A DNA stretch of 64,000 nt from Ruegeria sp. SCSIO 43209. Lineage in GTDB: Bacteria > Pseudomonadota > Alphaproteobacteria > Rhodobacterales > Rhodobacteraceae. Made by a program: the position numbers and the translations under genes. This document shows positions 25,008-33,896 of this stretch, piece by piece. The stretch lies in assembly GCF_019904295.1 (NCBI RefSeq), contig NZ_CP065359.1, positions 1,079,001 to 1,143,000 of the forward strand, written 5' to 3'. The notes under the pieces are model-generated. The model did no database searches. It worked only from the letters and a program-made list of their open reading frames with translations, and had not been told where the DNA came from. Position 1 is the stretch's first letter; every line of letters starts with the position of its first letter.

Positions 25008-25958
25008 TCAATCAAGCCTGCTGCGCTGCTGCATCGGCGTGACGCCAAACGCAGCCCGGTACACACGCGAGAAATGGCCGGCGCTTTCGAAACCGCAGGC
25101 AAAGGCGACCTCGGTCACCGAAGATTCGGTCTGCAACAGCAGATTGCGGGCGCGGTCCAGCCGCAATTCCATGAAGTATTTCTTAGGCGAGGTGTTCAGG
25201 AATTTCCCAAACAGACGCTCCAGTTGTCGGGTTGAGATACCGATATCGCTGGCAATGACCGAGGGCGACAGTGGACTTTGAATATTGTCGGTCATGATGT
25301 GGATCGCCTTGGCCAGATGCGCGTTCCGCATCCCGTTGCGCGATTGCAACGAGACGCGCTGATCGGCAGTGGCGTTGCGCACGGCGTTATAGACCATCTG
25401 ATCGGCCACTGCGACCGACAGGTCGTGGCCGTGGTCGCGTTCGATCAGGTGCAGCATCAGATCGGCGGTCGCGGTGCCGCCCGAGGCGGTCATGTGTTTT
25501 TCGTCGGCGACAAAGACGCTGCGGACGAGGTTGATCTCGGGGAAGGCCTCCATGAAAGCATCATGGTATTCCCAATGGATCGCCGCCTGCATCCCATCCA
25601 AAAATCCGGCCTCGGCCAGCAGCCATGCACCGGAACACAAGGCGCTGATATTGGTGCCCCGTGCCCTCTCTCGGCGCAGGGTTGCGAGCAGCGGACGCGA
25701 GACGTGATTGCGCATGTTTATTCCTGACAGAACAAACAGTTGGTCACATTTTGGGATAGATCCCAATCCGCCATGCACCAAAGTGACCGATCCGTTTGAA
25801 CAGACCGCATGCTCAGCGTGTTCGGACAGGAAGGACCATCGATAAAGATCTTCCTCGGCCAGCAAATTTGCGATCCGCAATGGCTCGACCGCGCAGGAGA
25901 AGGCGAGATGCGAGAATTCCTCGACCAGTATGAATGCGTAGTGCTGTGTTTGGCTCAT
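25008..25958 (-). CDS. GlxA family AraC-type transcriptional regulator
   Basis: 316 residues from the ATG at 25958 (MSQTQHYAF); the frame is open much further upstream but that part does not look like protein. The N-terminal DJ-1/PfpI-like domain (about 1–185) includes LVEEFSHLAFSCAVEPLRIAN and the nucleophile-elbow region ISALCSGAWLLAEAG. The C-terminal AraC domain (about 215–316) has two helix-turn-helix units (VIASDIGISTRQLERLF and VTEVAFACGFESAGHFSRVY). Relatives (GbdR, CdhR, ArgR of pseudomonads) respond to glycine betaine, carnitine or arginine. It is divergent from the GntR–DapA–ALDH–FAD operon, so control of amine or betaine use is plausible. Confidence 0.88.
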   Translation of the reverse strand: MSQTQHYAFILVEEFSHLAFSCAVEPLRIANLLAEEDLYRWSFLSEHAEHAVCSNGSVTLVHGGLGSIPKCDQLFVLSGINMRNHVSRPLLATLRRERARGTNISALCSGAWLLAEAGFLDGMQAAIHWEYHDAFMEAFPEINLVRSVFVADEKHMTASGGTATADLMLHLIERDHGHDLSVAVADQMVYNAVRNATADQRVSLQSRNGMRNAHLAKAIHIMTDNIQSPLSPSVIASDIGISTRQLERLFGKFLNTSPKKYFMELRLDRARNLLLQTESSVTEVAFACGFESAGHFSRVYRAAFGVTPMQQRSRLD

Positions 25959-26016
25959 CGATAGGTCCGGAATCAGGGCGTTCTGACAGTTTTCTGCATG
26001 CTGCACGAAAACTAAC

Positions 26017-26032
26017 TGTATACAACATGTAT
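26017..26032. promoter_or_regulatory. Candidate GntR-type operator
   Basis: The palindrome TGTATACA (26017–26024) overlaps a second inverted repeat ATACA-ACA-TGTAT (26020–26032). Sites of the TTGTATACAA kind are typical for FCD-type GntR regulators. It lies between the divergent glxA and gntR starts, 59 bp upstream of gntR, and so fits autoregulation of the operon. Confidence 0.45.
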
Positions 26033-26091
26033 TTTTATACGATACCAGAGGGCAAGCTATCGATTCGCGGGATCGTGATGAAGGGGATCGG

Positions 26092-26802
26092 ATGAGGGAC
26101 GAAGGGAAATCACCAAAAGAGGCGTTGGCTGAGCATCTGAAGATGTCGGTTCTGACCCTGCGTTTGCGTCCCGGAGAAGATTTGGACGAGGCGCAGCTGT
26201 CGCAGGCCTTTGGCCTGTCGCGCACGCCTTTGCGCGAAGTGTTCCGGCAGTTGGCCGGTGAGGGGTATCTGGACCTGCGCACCCATCGCGGGGCGCGGGT
26301 GTCAGAGATGTCTCATACCACGCTACGCGATTTCTTTCTGGTTGCGCCGATGGTCTATGGCGCGGTGCTGCGTCTGGCCGCGGCGAATGCGACGCACGAT
26401 CAGATCGATCAGTTGAAAGAGGCGCAAGAGACGTTTCGGCAAGCCTTGCGTACAGGCTCGGCTGAGGAGCGGACGCTGGCCAATACCCGGTTTCACGAGG
26501 TGACCGGAGAGATGGCGGGGAATGTCTATTTATCCCCATCGTTCAACCGGTTGCTGATCGATCACGCGCGGATCGGGATGACATTTTATCGCCCGCAGAC
26601 CGCACGAATGGCTGAGAACCTTTCAGAGGCGAGCGACCAGCATGACGCCATCATCGCCGCCATCGAGGCGGGCGATGAGGCGACTGCTGCGCAGCTGGCC
26701 GACGACCACTGGACCCTGTCACGCGATCAGATCGAGCTGTTCGTGATGCCCGAGGGGTTGGATTTTCCGCTGGGGCAGGTCCCCGGTAAGACTTCTGCAT
26801 GA
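26092..26802 (+). CDS. GntR family regulator (FadR/FCD subgroup)
   Basis: 236 residues, with AAGGGGATC before the start. The winged helix-turn-helix is at about 15–75: LRPGEDLDEAQLSQAFGLSRTPLREVFRQLAGEGYLDL. The all-helical FCD domain (about 85–215) carries the metal-binding pattern with Asp/His residues, e.g. ANTRFHEV and SDQHDAIIAAIEAGD. These repressors release DNA on binding a small acid. It is first in the operon with the DapA-like, aldehyde dehydrogenase and FAD oxidase genes (gaps of 7 and 3 bp, then a 4-bp overlap). Confidence 0.92.
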   Translation: MRDEGKSPKEALAEHLKMSVLTLRLRPGEDLDEAQLSQAFGLSRTPLREVFRQLAGEGYLDLRTHRGARVSEMSHTTLRDFFLVAPMVYGAVLRLAAANATHDQIDQLKEAQETFRQALRTGSAEERTLANTRFHEVTGEMAGNVYLSPSFNRLLIDHARIGMTFYRPQTARMAENLSEASDQHDAIIAAIEAGDEATAAQLADDHWTLSRDQIELFVMPEGLDFPLGQVPGKTSA

Positions 26803-26809
26803 GGGACAC

Positions 26810-27727
26810 ATGACTCCGATCTTCAGATTTGAGGGTATTTATACGCCGGTGGTGACACCCTACGCGGCGGATGGTGGCGTGAACTGGGAAGCGTTGGCCG
26901 AGGTGATCGAGTACCTGATCGAGAATGGTGTGCACGGGCTGATCTCGGGCGGGTCCACCGGCGAAAACTATGCGCAGACCGTCGATGAGCGGCTGGAACT
27001 GGCGCGCTTTACGCATGAACAACTGAAGGGGCGTGTGCCTCTGGTTGTGGGAACGGGGGCGATGCTGACCGGGGATTCCGTCGCTTTGGCCTCAGGTGCG
27101 CGAGACCTAGGCGCAGATGCGATCTTGTTGGCCAGCCCGCCGTATTCGGTGCCCACCGACCGCGAGAATGCGCTGAACGCTCTGGCAATCGACAAGGCGG
27201 CTGACCTGCCGGTGATGCTGTACAACTATCCGCACCGGACCGGCACGATGATGGGGGAAGAGTTTCTGGACCGCGTAGGTCGCAGCCGGAATTTCTGTGG
27301 CATCAAGGAAAGTTCGGGCGATATCAACCGGGTGCATCTGCTGGCGCGGGACTACCCGCATATCCAACTTGGTTGTGGCATGGATGATCAGGCGCTGGAG
27401 TTCTTCGCCTGGGGAGCGCCGTTCTGGGTCTGTGGCGGGTCGAACTTTCTGCCTGCCGAACACGTGGCGCTGTATCAGGCTTGTGTGATCGAGGGCAACT
27501 TTGCCAAGGGCCGTCGCGTCATGAGCGCGCTGATGCCGCTGATGCGGGTGCTGGAGCAGGGCGGCAAATTCATCCAGACGATCAAGCATGGCGTCACCAT
27601 GAACGGGATCGATGCAGGCGTGGTGAGGCCGCCTCTGAAAGGTTTGAACAAAGATGACAAACGCGCGCTGGAACAGGTGACGCGCGTTCTGAAACGCAAA
27701 ATCGCAGATATTTTGGCGGAGGGTTAA
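26810..27727 (+). CDS. DapA superfamily aldolase/deaminase
   Basis: 305 residues, TIM-barrel class I aldolase family. The Schiff-base lysine is in CGIKESSGD (about residue 165), the catalytic Tyr in LYNYPHRTG, and the phosphate-type loop is GGSTGENYAQT instead of the GGTTGES of true dihydrodipicolinate synthase. With an aldehyde dehydrogenase and an FAD oxidase in the same operon, a catabolic role is more likely than lysine synthesis. Known members of this kind include 1-pyrroline-4-hydroxy-2-carboxylate deaminase (hydroxyproline pathway) and keto-deoxy sugar acid enzymes. The exact substrate cannot be read from the sequence. Confidence 0.87.
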   Translation: MTPIFRFEGIYTPVVTPYAADGGVNWEALAEVIEYLIENGVHGLISGGSTGENYAQTVDERLELARFTHEQLKGRVPLVVGTGAMLTGDSVALASGARDLGADAILLASPPYSVPTDRENALNALAIDKAADLPVMLYNYPHRTGTMMGEEFLDRVGRSRNFCGIKESSGDINRVHLLARDYPHIQLGCGMDDQALEFFAWGAPFWVCGGSNFLPAEHVALYQACVIEGNFAKGRRVMSALMPLMRVLEQGGKFIQTIKHGVTMNGIDAGVVRPPLKGLNKDDKRALEQVTRVLKRKIADILAEG

Positions 27728-27730
27728 GGC

Positions 27731-29227
27731 ATGGGCTTGTTGACGAAAGACGAATACGAATCCATCGCTGCGCATCTGGATCTGCCGACGGGCGCTTTCA
27801 TCGATGGCGGCTACCGCCCGGCGACCTCAGGGCAGGTGTTCGAGACTATCAATCCAGCCACCGGGGCTGTGCTGACCAGCATTGCTGCCTGCGGATCGGA
27901 GGATGTGGATTTTGCGGTCGAAAAGGCGCGAGAAGCCTTTGACGACGGGCGTTGGTCAAAGATGCACCCCTCGGATCGCAAGGACATTCTGATCCGCTTG
28001 TGCAAGCTGCTTACCCGCAACGCGCGGGAACTGGCGGTGATGGAGAGCATCGACAGCGGCAAGACGATCTTTGATTGCGAAACTGTTGATGTTCCCGAGA
28101 CGATCCACTGCCTGAAATGGCATGCCGAGGCGATCGACAAAATCTATGATCAGGTCAGCCCGGCCAGTGATGACCACATCGCCATGGTCGTGCGTGAGCC
28201 CATCGGCGTGGTTGGGCTGGTCCTGCCGTGGAACTTCCCCTTGCTGATGCTGGCGTGGAAGATCGGGCCCGCACTGGCGGCGGGCTGTTCGGTGGTGGTG
28301 AAACCGGCGGCCGAGACTTCTCTGACCGCATTAAAGGTGGCGGAGCTGGCGTCTGAGGCCGGATTGCCGCACGGTGTGCTGAATGTGGTGCCCGGCGGTG
28401 GCGCCGAGGTGGGCGAACCCATCGGGCGGCACATGGATATCGACATGGTGTCCTTCACCGGCTCGACCGTGACGGGCAAGAAGTTCCTGAACTATTCCGC
28501 TGAAAGCAATGCCAAGGAGGTGGTGCTTGAGATGGGCGGCAAGAACCCGGCCATCGTGATGGACGATGCGGAAAATCTGGATCGGGTGGCGGCGCATGTC
28601 GTCAATGGCGCATTCTGGAACATGGGCGAGAATTGCTCGGCCTCATCGCGGTTGATTGTGCATAAAGACGTGAAGGCAGAGCTGCTGGAGCGTATTGCCC
28701 ACCATGCTAAACATTGGAACGTAGGCGACCCGTTGGACCCAGAGACCCGCATGGGCGCGCTTGTCAGCGAGGGGCATTATTCCAAGGTGTGCGGCTATCT
28801 GGAACAGGCCGAAAACGTGCTGATAGGCGGCAAGGCCGACAAGGGTTTTGTTGAAGCCACGGTGGTCGAGGTGCCCGGAAACGATGCCACGCTGGCGCGC
28901 GAGGAGATCTTTGGCCCGGTTTTGTCGGTGATCGAAGTTTCGGGCTTTGACGAGGCGATCAGCATTGCCAATGACACCGAGTATGGGCTGTGCGCCTCGA
29001 TCTTCACGGCCAACGCCAAACGCGCGATCCGTGGCGCGCGGGCGATCCGGGCGGGTACCGTCACGATCAACAGCTTTGGTGAAGGGGATATCACCACACC
29101 CTTTGGTGGCTACAAGCAGTCTGGGTTTGGTGGCCGGGACAACTCGGTCCACGCCCATGATCAGTATACCCAGCTGAAAACCATCTGGATTGATCTGGCC
29201 GATGACGAAGATGAGGCGGTAGATTGA
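27731..29227 (+). CDS. NAD(P)-dependent aldehyde dehydrogenase (PuuC/betaine aldehyde type)
   Basis: 498 residues with GGAGGG upstream. Catalytic Cys is in MGENCSASSR (about 303), the general-base Glu in VLEMGGKNPA (about 268), and the Asn in LPWNFPLLM. The family is the gamma-glutamyl-aminobutyraldehyde/betaine aldehyde dehydrogenase group, which oxidises amino-aldehydes to acids. It starts 3 bp after the DapA-like gene and overlaps the FAD oxidase start by 4 bp. It probably oxidises the aldehyde or semialdehyde released by its neighbours. Confidence 0.92.
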   Translation: MGLLTKDEYESIAAHLDLPTGAFIDGGYRPATSGQVFETINPATGAVLTSIAACGSEDVDFAVEKAREAFDDGRWSKMHPSDRKDILIRLCKLLTRNARELAVMESIDSGKTIFDCETVDVPETIHCLKWHAEAIDKIYDQVSPASDDHIAMVVREPIGVVGLVLPWNFPLLMLAWKIGPALAAGCSVVVKPAAETSLTALKVAELASEAGLPHGVLNVVPGGGAEVGEPIGRHMDIDMVSFTGSTVTGKKFLNYSAESNAKEVVLEMGGKNPAIVMDDAENLDRVAAHVVNGAFWNMGENCSASSRLIVHKDVKAELLERIAHHAKHWNVGDPLDPETRMGALVSEGHYSKVCGYLEQAENVLIGGKADKGFVEATVVEVPGNDATLAREEIFGPVLSVIEVSGFDEAISIANDTEYGLCASIFTANAKRAIRGARAIRAGTVTINSFGEGDITTPFGGYKQSGFGGRDNSVHAHDQYTQLKTIWIDLADDEDEAVD

Positions 29228-30564
29228 CGATCTACACCGCCAAACGTTTGCCCCGGCAAACCGGCGTGGCAGGATGGAATGCCATCCTGCCTCTGCAGCA
29301 AGACCTGCCTCGGCTTGAGCAAGACCAGACCGCAGATGTGACCATCATCGGCGGTGGTTTTGCCGGGCTGTCCGCAGCGCTGAGGCTGCATCAGCTTGAT
29401 CCGGCGCTGAAGGTTGTGGTGCTTGAGGCTGGGCGCTTTGCGGAAGGCTCTGCCGGGCGCAACTCGGGGTTCATGATCGATCTGCCTCATGACTTGGCCT
29501 CGGACAATTACGCCAGCGATGGGCTGGACGCAGATCGGACCACAATCGCGCTGAATCGCCAGGCGATTTCCTTTGCGACCCGGGTAGCCGCTGAGTGCGA
29601 CCTGTCGCCGGAGATGTTCGACCCGTGCGGCAAGATCAACGCTGCTGCGACCGCAGCGGGTGATCGGCACAACGCAGACTACGCAGTGCATCTGGCGCGA
29701 TTGGGAGAGCCCCACGAGCTTTATGATGCACAGCAGATGCAGGCGCTGACAGGCAGCCCGCATTACACATCTGGTCTGTTTGCGCCCGGGACGGTGATGA
29801 TCCAGCCTGCAGCCTATGTGCGGGCTCTCTCAACGCATCTGGCTGGGCGGATCGGTGTTTATGAAAACTCTGCCGTGACCGGGTTTCGCAAACAAGGCGG
29901 TGGCTGGGCGGTCGAGACCGAACAGGCGCGGGTTTCGACGGGGCGGATCGTGATGGCAACGAATGGTCACCTGGAGAGCTTTGGGTTTTACCAGCGGCGT
30001 CTGATGCACATCTGCCTCTACGCGTCGATAACGGAATCGCTGACGCCAGATCAGATCGCCACGCTGGGCGGACAGCCACGCTGGTCAGTAACGCCAGCGG
30101 ATCCGATGGGCACTTCGGTCCGGCGGGTTTCGGGCAGTTATGGGGATCGCATTCTGATCCGGACCTGTTCAAGCTTTCATCCTGAAATCCACAGCAGCGA
30201 TAGCCATTTGAATCGGGCAGGCGCGGTGCACGATCGTAAGTTTCAGGAGCGATTTCCCAACTTGCCAAATGTACAGATGCAGCACCGTTGGGCTGGGATG
30301 CTGTGCCTCAGCCGCAATGGCTCGGCCGCGTTCGGTGAGATCGAGCAGGGTGTATATGCCGCCTGTTGTCAAAACGGATTGGGTATAGCGCGAGGAACAC
30401 TGCAAGGAATGGGCGTGGCAGAGCTTGTGCAGGGGAAAGACTCCCAGATTGCAGATCATTTTCTGGCGCAACCGATGCCACCGCGTTTACCACCCGAGCC
30501 CTTCGCATCGGTTGGGGCCAATGCGTATCTGCGCTGGAAAGAGTGGCGATCAGGGGCGGAATAG
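29224..30564 (+). CDS. FAD-dependent amine/amino-acid oxidoreductase (DAO family, PuuB-like)
   Basis: 446 residues from a TTG at 29224 that overlaps the upstream stop as TTGA. An in-frame TGA at 29212 rules out an earlier start, and GAGGCGG lies just upstream. The FAD-binding motif is VTIIGGGFAGLSAALRL (about 39–55), followed by EGSAGRNSGFMIDLP, and the C-terminal FAD contact is HRWAGMLCLSRNG … CQNGLGIARG. Relatives include gamma-glutamylputrescine oxidase and N-methyl amino-acid oxidases. In this operon it would oxidise a secondary amine and hand an imine or aldehyde to the partner enzymes. Confidence 0.88.
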   Translation: MTIYTAKRLPRQTGVAGWNAILPLQQDLPRLEQDQTADVTIIGGGFAGLSAALRLHQLDPALKVVVLEAGRFAEGSAGRNSGFMIDLPHDLASDNYASDGLDADRTTIALNRQAISFATRVAAECDLSPEMFDPCGKINAAATAAGDRHNADYAVHLARLGEPHELYDAQQMQALTGSPHYTSGLFAPGTVMIQPAAYVRALSTHLAGRIGVYENSAVTGFRKQGGGWAVETEQARVSTGRIVMATNGHLESFGFYQRRLMHICLYASITESLTPDQIATLGGQPRWSVTPADPMGTSVRRVSGSYGDRILIRTCSSFHPEIHSSDSHLNRAGAVHDRKFQERFPNLPNVQMQHRWAGMLCLSRNGSAAFGEIEQGVYAACCQNGLGIARGTLQGMGVAELVQGKDSQIADHFLAQPMPPRLPPEPFASVGANAYLRWKEWRSGAE

Positions 30565-30576
30565 CTTGCAGGCTGG

Positions 30577-31311
30577 TCAGGGCAGGCTGAGCTTTGCCAT
30601 CCGTCCGCCATCGATCGTGTAAATTTGACCGGTGACAAAACCCGCTTCCTCGGCTGCCAAGAACGCGACCAGTGCGGCGACTTCTTTCGGGTCGCCGGTG
30701 CGGCCTACGGGATGAATGCGGGCGATATCCCGGCGGAATGCGCCGGGGTCGTTCATGCTCTCGATGAAATCGATGTTGAGGTCTGTGTCGATCCAGCCCG
30801 GTGCCACTGCATTGCAGCGAATGCCTTCTGCTCCGTGGTCCACGGCAACCGCGCGGGTCAGCCCATGCAGCCCGGCCTTAGAGGCGCAGTAGGCGGCGTG
30901 GCCGGGGTTGCTGCCCAACCCCTCGACCGAGCCGATATTGACAATGCTGCCCTTGGTTTTGCGCAGATGTGGCAGTGCAGCCTGGATCAGCAGGAACGGG
31001 GCGGTCAGGTTGACCATGAGGTTGCGTTGCCAATCTTCAAGCGGCATGTCGTTGACGGAGGCCTCCTGCATCATGCCTGCATTGTTGATCAGTACGTCCA
31101 GCTGGCCCGCGCTGCCCACGACCTGCTTGACGATCTGCGCCGGGCTTTCCGGGTTGGCAAAATCCGCCGGGATAGAGGGGAACTCATCATCCTTACCGCG
31201 CTGCGCAGTGTAGACATTAGCCCCTTCTTCGCGCAGCCGGCGGGCGATGGCTTGTCCGATGCCACTGCGGCCACCGGTCACGAGCGCTGTTTTTCCTGCG
31301 AATCTTTTCAT
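30577..31311 (-). CDS. SDR family oxidoreductase
   Basis: 244 residues from the ATG at 31311, overlapping the upstream SDR stop as ATGA. Cofactor loop GGRSGIGQAIA, then NNAGMMQEASV, the Ser in NIGSVEGLG and Tyr-Lys in YCASKAG, followed by PGWIDTDLN. A classical NAD(P)-dependent alcohol dehydrogenase or ketoreductase. It is last in mttB–SDR–SDR and convergent with the FAD oxidase (12 bp apart). The substrate is unknown. Confidence 0.88.
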   Translation of the reverse strand: MKRFAGKTALVTGGRSGIGQAIARRLREEGANVYTAQRGKDDEFPSIPADFANPESPAQIVKQVVGSAGQLDVLINNAGMMQEASVNDMPLEDWQRNLMVNLTAPFLLIQAALPHLRKTKGSIVNIGSVEGLGSNPGHAAYCASKAGLHGLTRAVAVDHGAEGIRCNAVAPGWIDTDLNIDFIESMNDPGAFRRDIARIHPVGRTGDPKEVAALVAFLAAEEAGFVTGQIYTIDGGRMAKLSLP

Positions 31312-32039
31312 TGCACCGGCTTGCCCCCATTCACTTCGACCAGAGCACCACACATGTAGCGCGCCGAATCCGAGGCGAGAAAAAGGATCACTTCGGCTAT
31401 ATCTTCGGGTTCGGCGATACGCCCTAAAGGCACCGACTTCCCAAGCTCGGCAATCGCCGTATCAGGATCGAACCCACGTTTGGCAAAGCCCGAACGCAGC
31501 ATCTGTGTGTTCACCTCGTTCGGGCAGACGGCGTTGATGCGGATGCCCTGATGGGCGTGATCGTGCCCCATGCATTGGGTGAGGCTGGCAATGGCCGCTT
31601 TGGTCATGCAGTACACCGCATGATCCGGGCCAGGTCGAAGGCCCCAGCACGAGGCAGTGTTCACAATAGCACCGCCACCCGCCGCCGCCATGATTGGAAT
31701 CGCAGCGCGGCAGATACGGAAAGGAGCCTCGACATTCACACCGACGGACAGGGCCCAATCCTCATCGGATGTTTCAGTCACCGGGCCGCGGGTGATCACG
31801 CCTGCATTGTTGATCACGATATCAAGACCATCCAGCGCCTGATGCGCGGCCAAGGCCAGCCCGTCGCAATAGTCGGGATCGCGCAGATCGCCGGGCAGAT
31901 GCGCCTCGGCTGCAAGGCTGCCCACATCGCGGTCAGCAACAGCCACACGCGCGCCTTCGGCCCGCAGCTGGCTGACGATGGCGGCCCCGATCCCGCCCGA
32001 CGCCCCTGTGACGAGTGCGGTTTTTTCAGCGAACCTCAT
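31308..32039 (-). CDS. SDR family oxidoreductase
   Basis: 243 residues. The glycine loop is GASGGIGAAIV with Asp in VADRDVG (NAD preference), then NNAGVITRGP, a Ser in NTASCWGL and the YCMTKAA pair. The C-terminal part has CPNEVNTQML and ends ALVEVNGGKPVQ. It is about as long as its neighbour but the two are clearly divergent, so they may catalyse successive steps. It starts 19 bp after mttB. Confidence 0.88.
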   Translation of the reverse strand: MRFAEKTALVTGASGGIGAAIVSQLRAEGARVAVADRDVGSLAAEAHLPGDLRDPDYCDGLALAAHQALDGLDIVINNAGVITRGPVTETSDEDWALSVGVNVEAPFRICRAAIPIMAAAGGGAIVNTASCWGLRPGPDHAVYCMTKAAIASLTQCMGHDHAHQGIRINAVCPNEVNTQMLRSGFAKRGFDPDTAIAELGKSVPLGRIAEPEDIAEVILFLASDSARYMCGALVEVNGGKPVQ

Positions 32040-32058
32040 TCGTGTACCTCCCCGGGAT

Positions 32059-33609
32059 TTAGTAGGACTGGTTCAGCTCATCCGCAGCCGGTATTTCACG
32101 CTCGCGCCGGGCGATGTAATCCAGCAGCTCTTCGTTCTTGGCGATATCGAGCGTTGGTTCCTGATACTCGGCCAGCAGCTTGCGGGCGTGTTTCAGGGCG
32201 CGTTCGGTGATTTCAATACAACCCTCAGCCTGCCATTGTTCGATCGAGTTGTTGTCGAACATATCCGGCATGAAGAATGCGCTCTGGAAATTGTCCTGCG
32301 TATGCGGATGCCCAAGGTAATGCCCGCCCGGACCGATATCACCGACTGCCGAAACGGCCTGATCGAAATCGCCCCATTTCGGGCCCTCGGCCATGCGATA
32401 GGCCATGGCGCATTGTTCTGCGTCAACGATGAACTTTGCGGTCGAGCAGTGCATCCCGGCCTCGTTCCAGCCCGCCGAATGCCAGATGTAGTTGGCGCCG
32501 GAATGGATCACGGCCTGCAGAGTGGTTGCGGATTCATAGCCTGCCTGCGCGTCGAACGTCTTGGCTCCGCCCAGAGTGTTTGAGGTACGCCAAGGCACTT
32601 CGTAATACCGGGCCATCTGTCCAATCATGAAGTTCATCAGACTGATCTCGGGCGTGCCTGCCATCGGTGCGCCGGATTTCATCGAGACGGTCGACAGGTA
32701 GTGCCCGTAGATCGCGGGCGCGCCCTTGCGGATCACCTGCGTATAGGCCAGCGCGCTGAGCGCCTCGGCATTCAGTTGCGCCACCGTGGCGGGGACGCTG
32801 GCGGGCGTATTGGCCCCGCCCAGAACGAAGGGCGAGCACAACACCGGCTGCTTCCGGCGACAGAAGGCGCGCATCGCGCCCAACATGGTTTCATCCCAGA
32901 CCAGCGGCGAATTGCCGTTGCAATTGCCAGTGGTGACCGGGTGATCTTCAAGGAAATCCTCGCCGAACAGGATGGCGCACATCTCCATGACATCTTCGGC
33001 ATTCTTGGGGCTGGTGGTCATGCCCATGAAGGTTTTGTCAGAGTGCTTCATTGACGAATAGGTAATCCGCAGATGCCGCTGACTGATCGGGTGATCATAG
33101 GGCTCCACGATGTGATGGGCCGAGGAATGCAGCGCGGGCAACATATGGCTGAGCTTGTGGAACATCGCCAGATCGTCCAGCGTCGGGTTGCGGCGCACAT
33201 CTTCCAGATCGCGCAGGAAGGGCGCACCGGTCATCGGCACGAAGATCGAGTGTTTACCGCCCAGCCGCACGTTCTTTTTCGGATCGCGCGCGTGGTAGGT
33301 GAAATCTGACGGAATGGTCGCGATCAACTCGCGCACCAGACCGCGATCCAGATAGACGAGCTCGCCTTCTACCTTGGCACCAGCCTTCTTCCAGTCTTCC
33401 AGCGCGATGGGGTCACGGAACTGAACGCCTACGTTTTCCAGAATATCCATCGAGGCCGCATCAATGCGTTCAACCTGTGCGCCGTCCATCACTTCGCATA
33501 ACGGAATGCCGCGGGTCAGCCCTGGCAGCATCTCGAAGTTTGGAGCGGTGCGCATGGCGCGCCGGGCAGAGCGCCCTCCGGTACGTGTGGCTGTGGCAGT
33601 TCTGGTCAT
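32059..33609 (-). CDS. MttB-family (trimethylamine/betaine) methyltransferase, non-pyrrolysine
   Basis: 516 residues with AGGAGG six bases before the ATG. The sequence follows the MttB superfamily (TIM barrel, e.g. YSSMKHSDKTFMGM, GNCNGNSPLVWDE and IWHSAGWNEAGM). It is one uninterrupted frame without an amber codon, so it is not the pyrrolysine trimethylamine enzyme. Characterised non-Pyl members (MtgB, MtpB, MtcB) move a methyl group from glycine betaine, proline betaine or carnitine to a corrinoid protein. No corrinoid protein or activase is next to it. It heads the operon with two SDR genes and faces the GntR operon. The acceptor and substrate remain open. Confidence 0.85.
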   Translation of the reverse strand: MTRTATATRTGGRSARRAMRTAPNFEMLPGLTRGIPLCEVMDGAQVERIDAASMDILENVGVQFRDPIALEDWKKAGAKVEGELVYLDRGLVRELIATIPSDFTYHARDPKKNVRLGGKHSIFVPMTGAPFLRDLEDVRRNPTLDDLAMFHKLSHMLPALHSSAHHIVEPYDHPISQRHLRITYSSMKHSDKTFMGMTTSPKNAEDVMEMCAILFGEDFLEDHPVTTGNCNGNSPLVWDETMLGAMRAFCRRKQPVLCSPFVLGGANTPASVPATVAQLNAEALSALAYTQVIRKGAPAIYGHYLSTVSMKSGAPMAGTPEISLMNFMIGQMARYYEVPWRTSNTLGGAKTFDAQAGYESATTLQAVIHSGANYIWHSAGWNEAGMHCSTAKFIVDAEQCAMAYRMAEGPKWGDFDQAVSAVGDIGPGGHYLGHPHTQDNFQSAFFMPDMFDNNSIEQWQAEGCIEITERALKHARKLLAEYQEPTLDIAKNEELLDYIARREREIPAADELNQSY

Positions 33610-33896
33610 ATGGTGCCTCCTTCCGGTTCAGAGTGGAACGGAAAGGGTGAGGTCCACATGCAGGAATGCGAAAGACTGTTGCGAAATGCGACGTTGGGGT
33701 TTCGTCAAATAAACGGCAACTCGAAGGAGGTTCACTAAAGCATCTCAAACGCATCTTTGTGGGAGTTTGTGTTTAACATCACGCAATGGCAGCGAAGCAG
33801 ACGATGGGGCCAAAGAATTGCGGCCAAAAGTGACTAGTCCGCCCGCAGACTGTATTCTGATTAATGTATCGGCACCATTCGAGACGGGCTTAATCC

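Noticed and set aside
25959..26282. Upstream extension of the glxA frame
   Set aside because: It would run across the divergent promoter and into gntR; composition is Arg/Ser-rich and the known family start is at 25958.
26810..27727. True dihydrodipicolinate synthase (dapA)
   Set aside because: The GGSTGEN loop and the catabolic operon context do not fit lysine biosynthesis.
32059..33609. Pyrrolysine-type trimethylamine methyltransferase
   Set aside because: The frame has no internal amber codon and no pyl genes are present, so it is the non-Pyl branch.
33610..33896. Possible cobalamin riboswitch before mttB
   Set aside because: I looked for a B12-box-like core and a long paired structure in this gap and saw none; a covariance search would be needed to exclude it.
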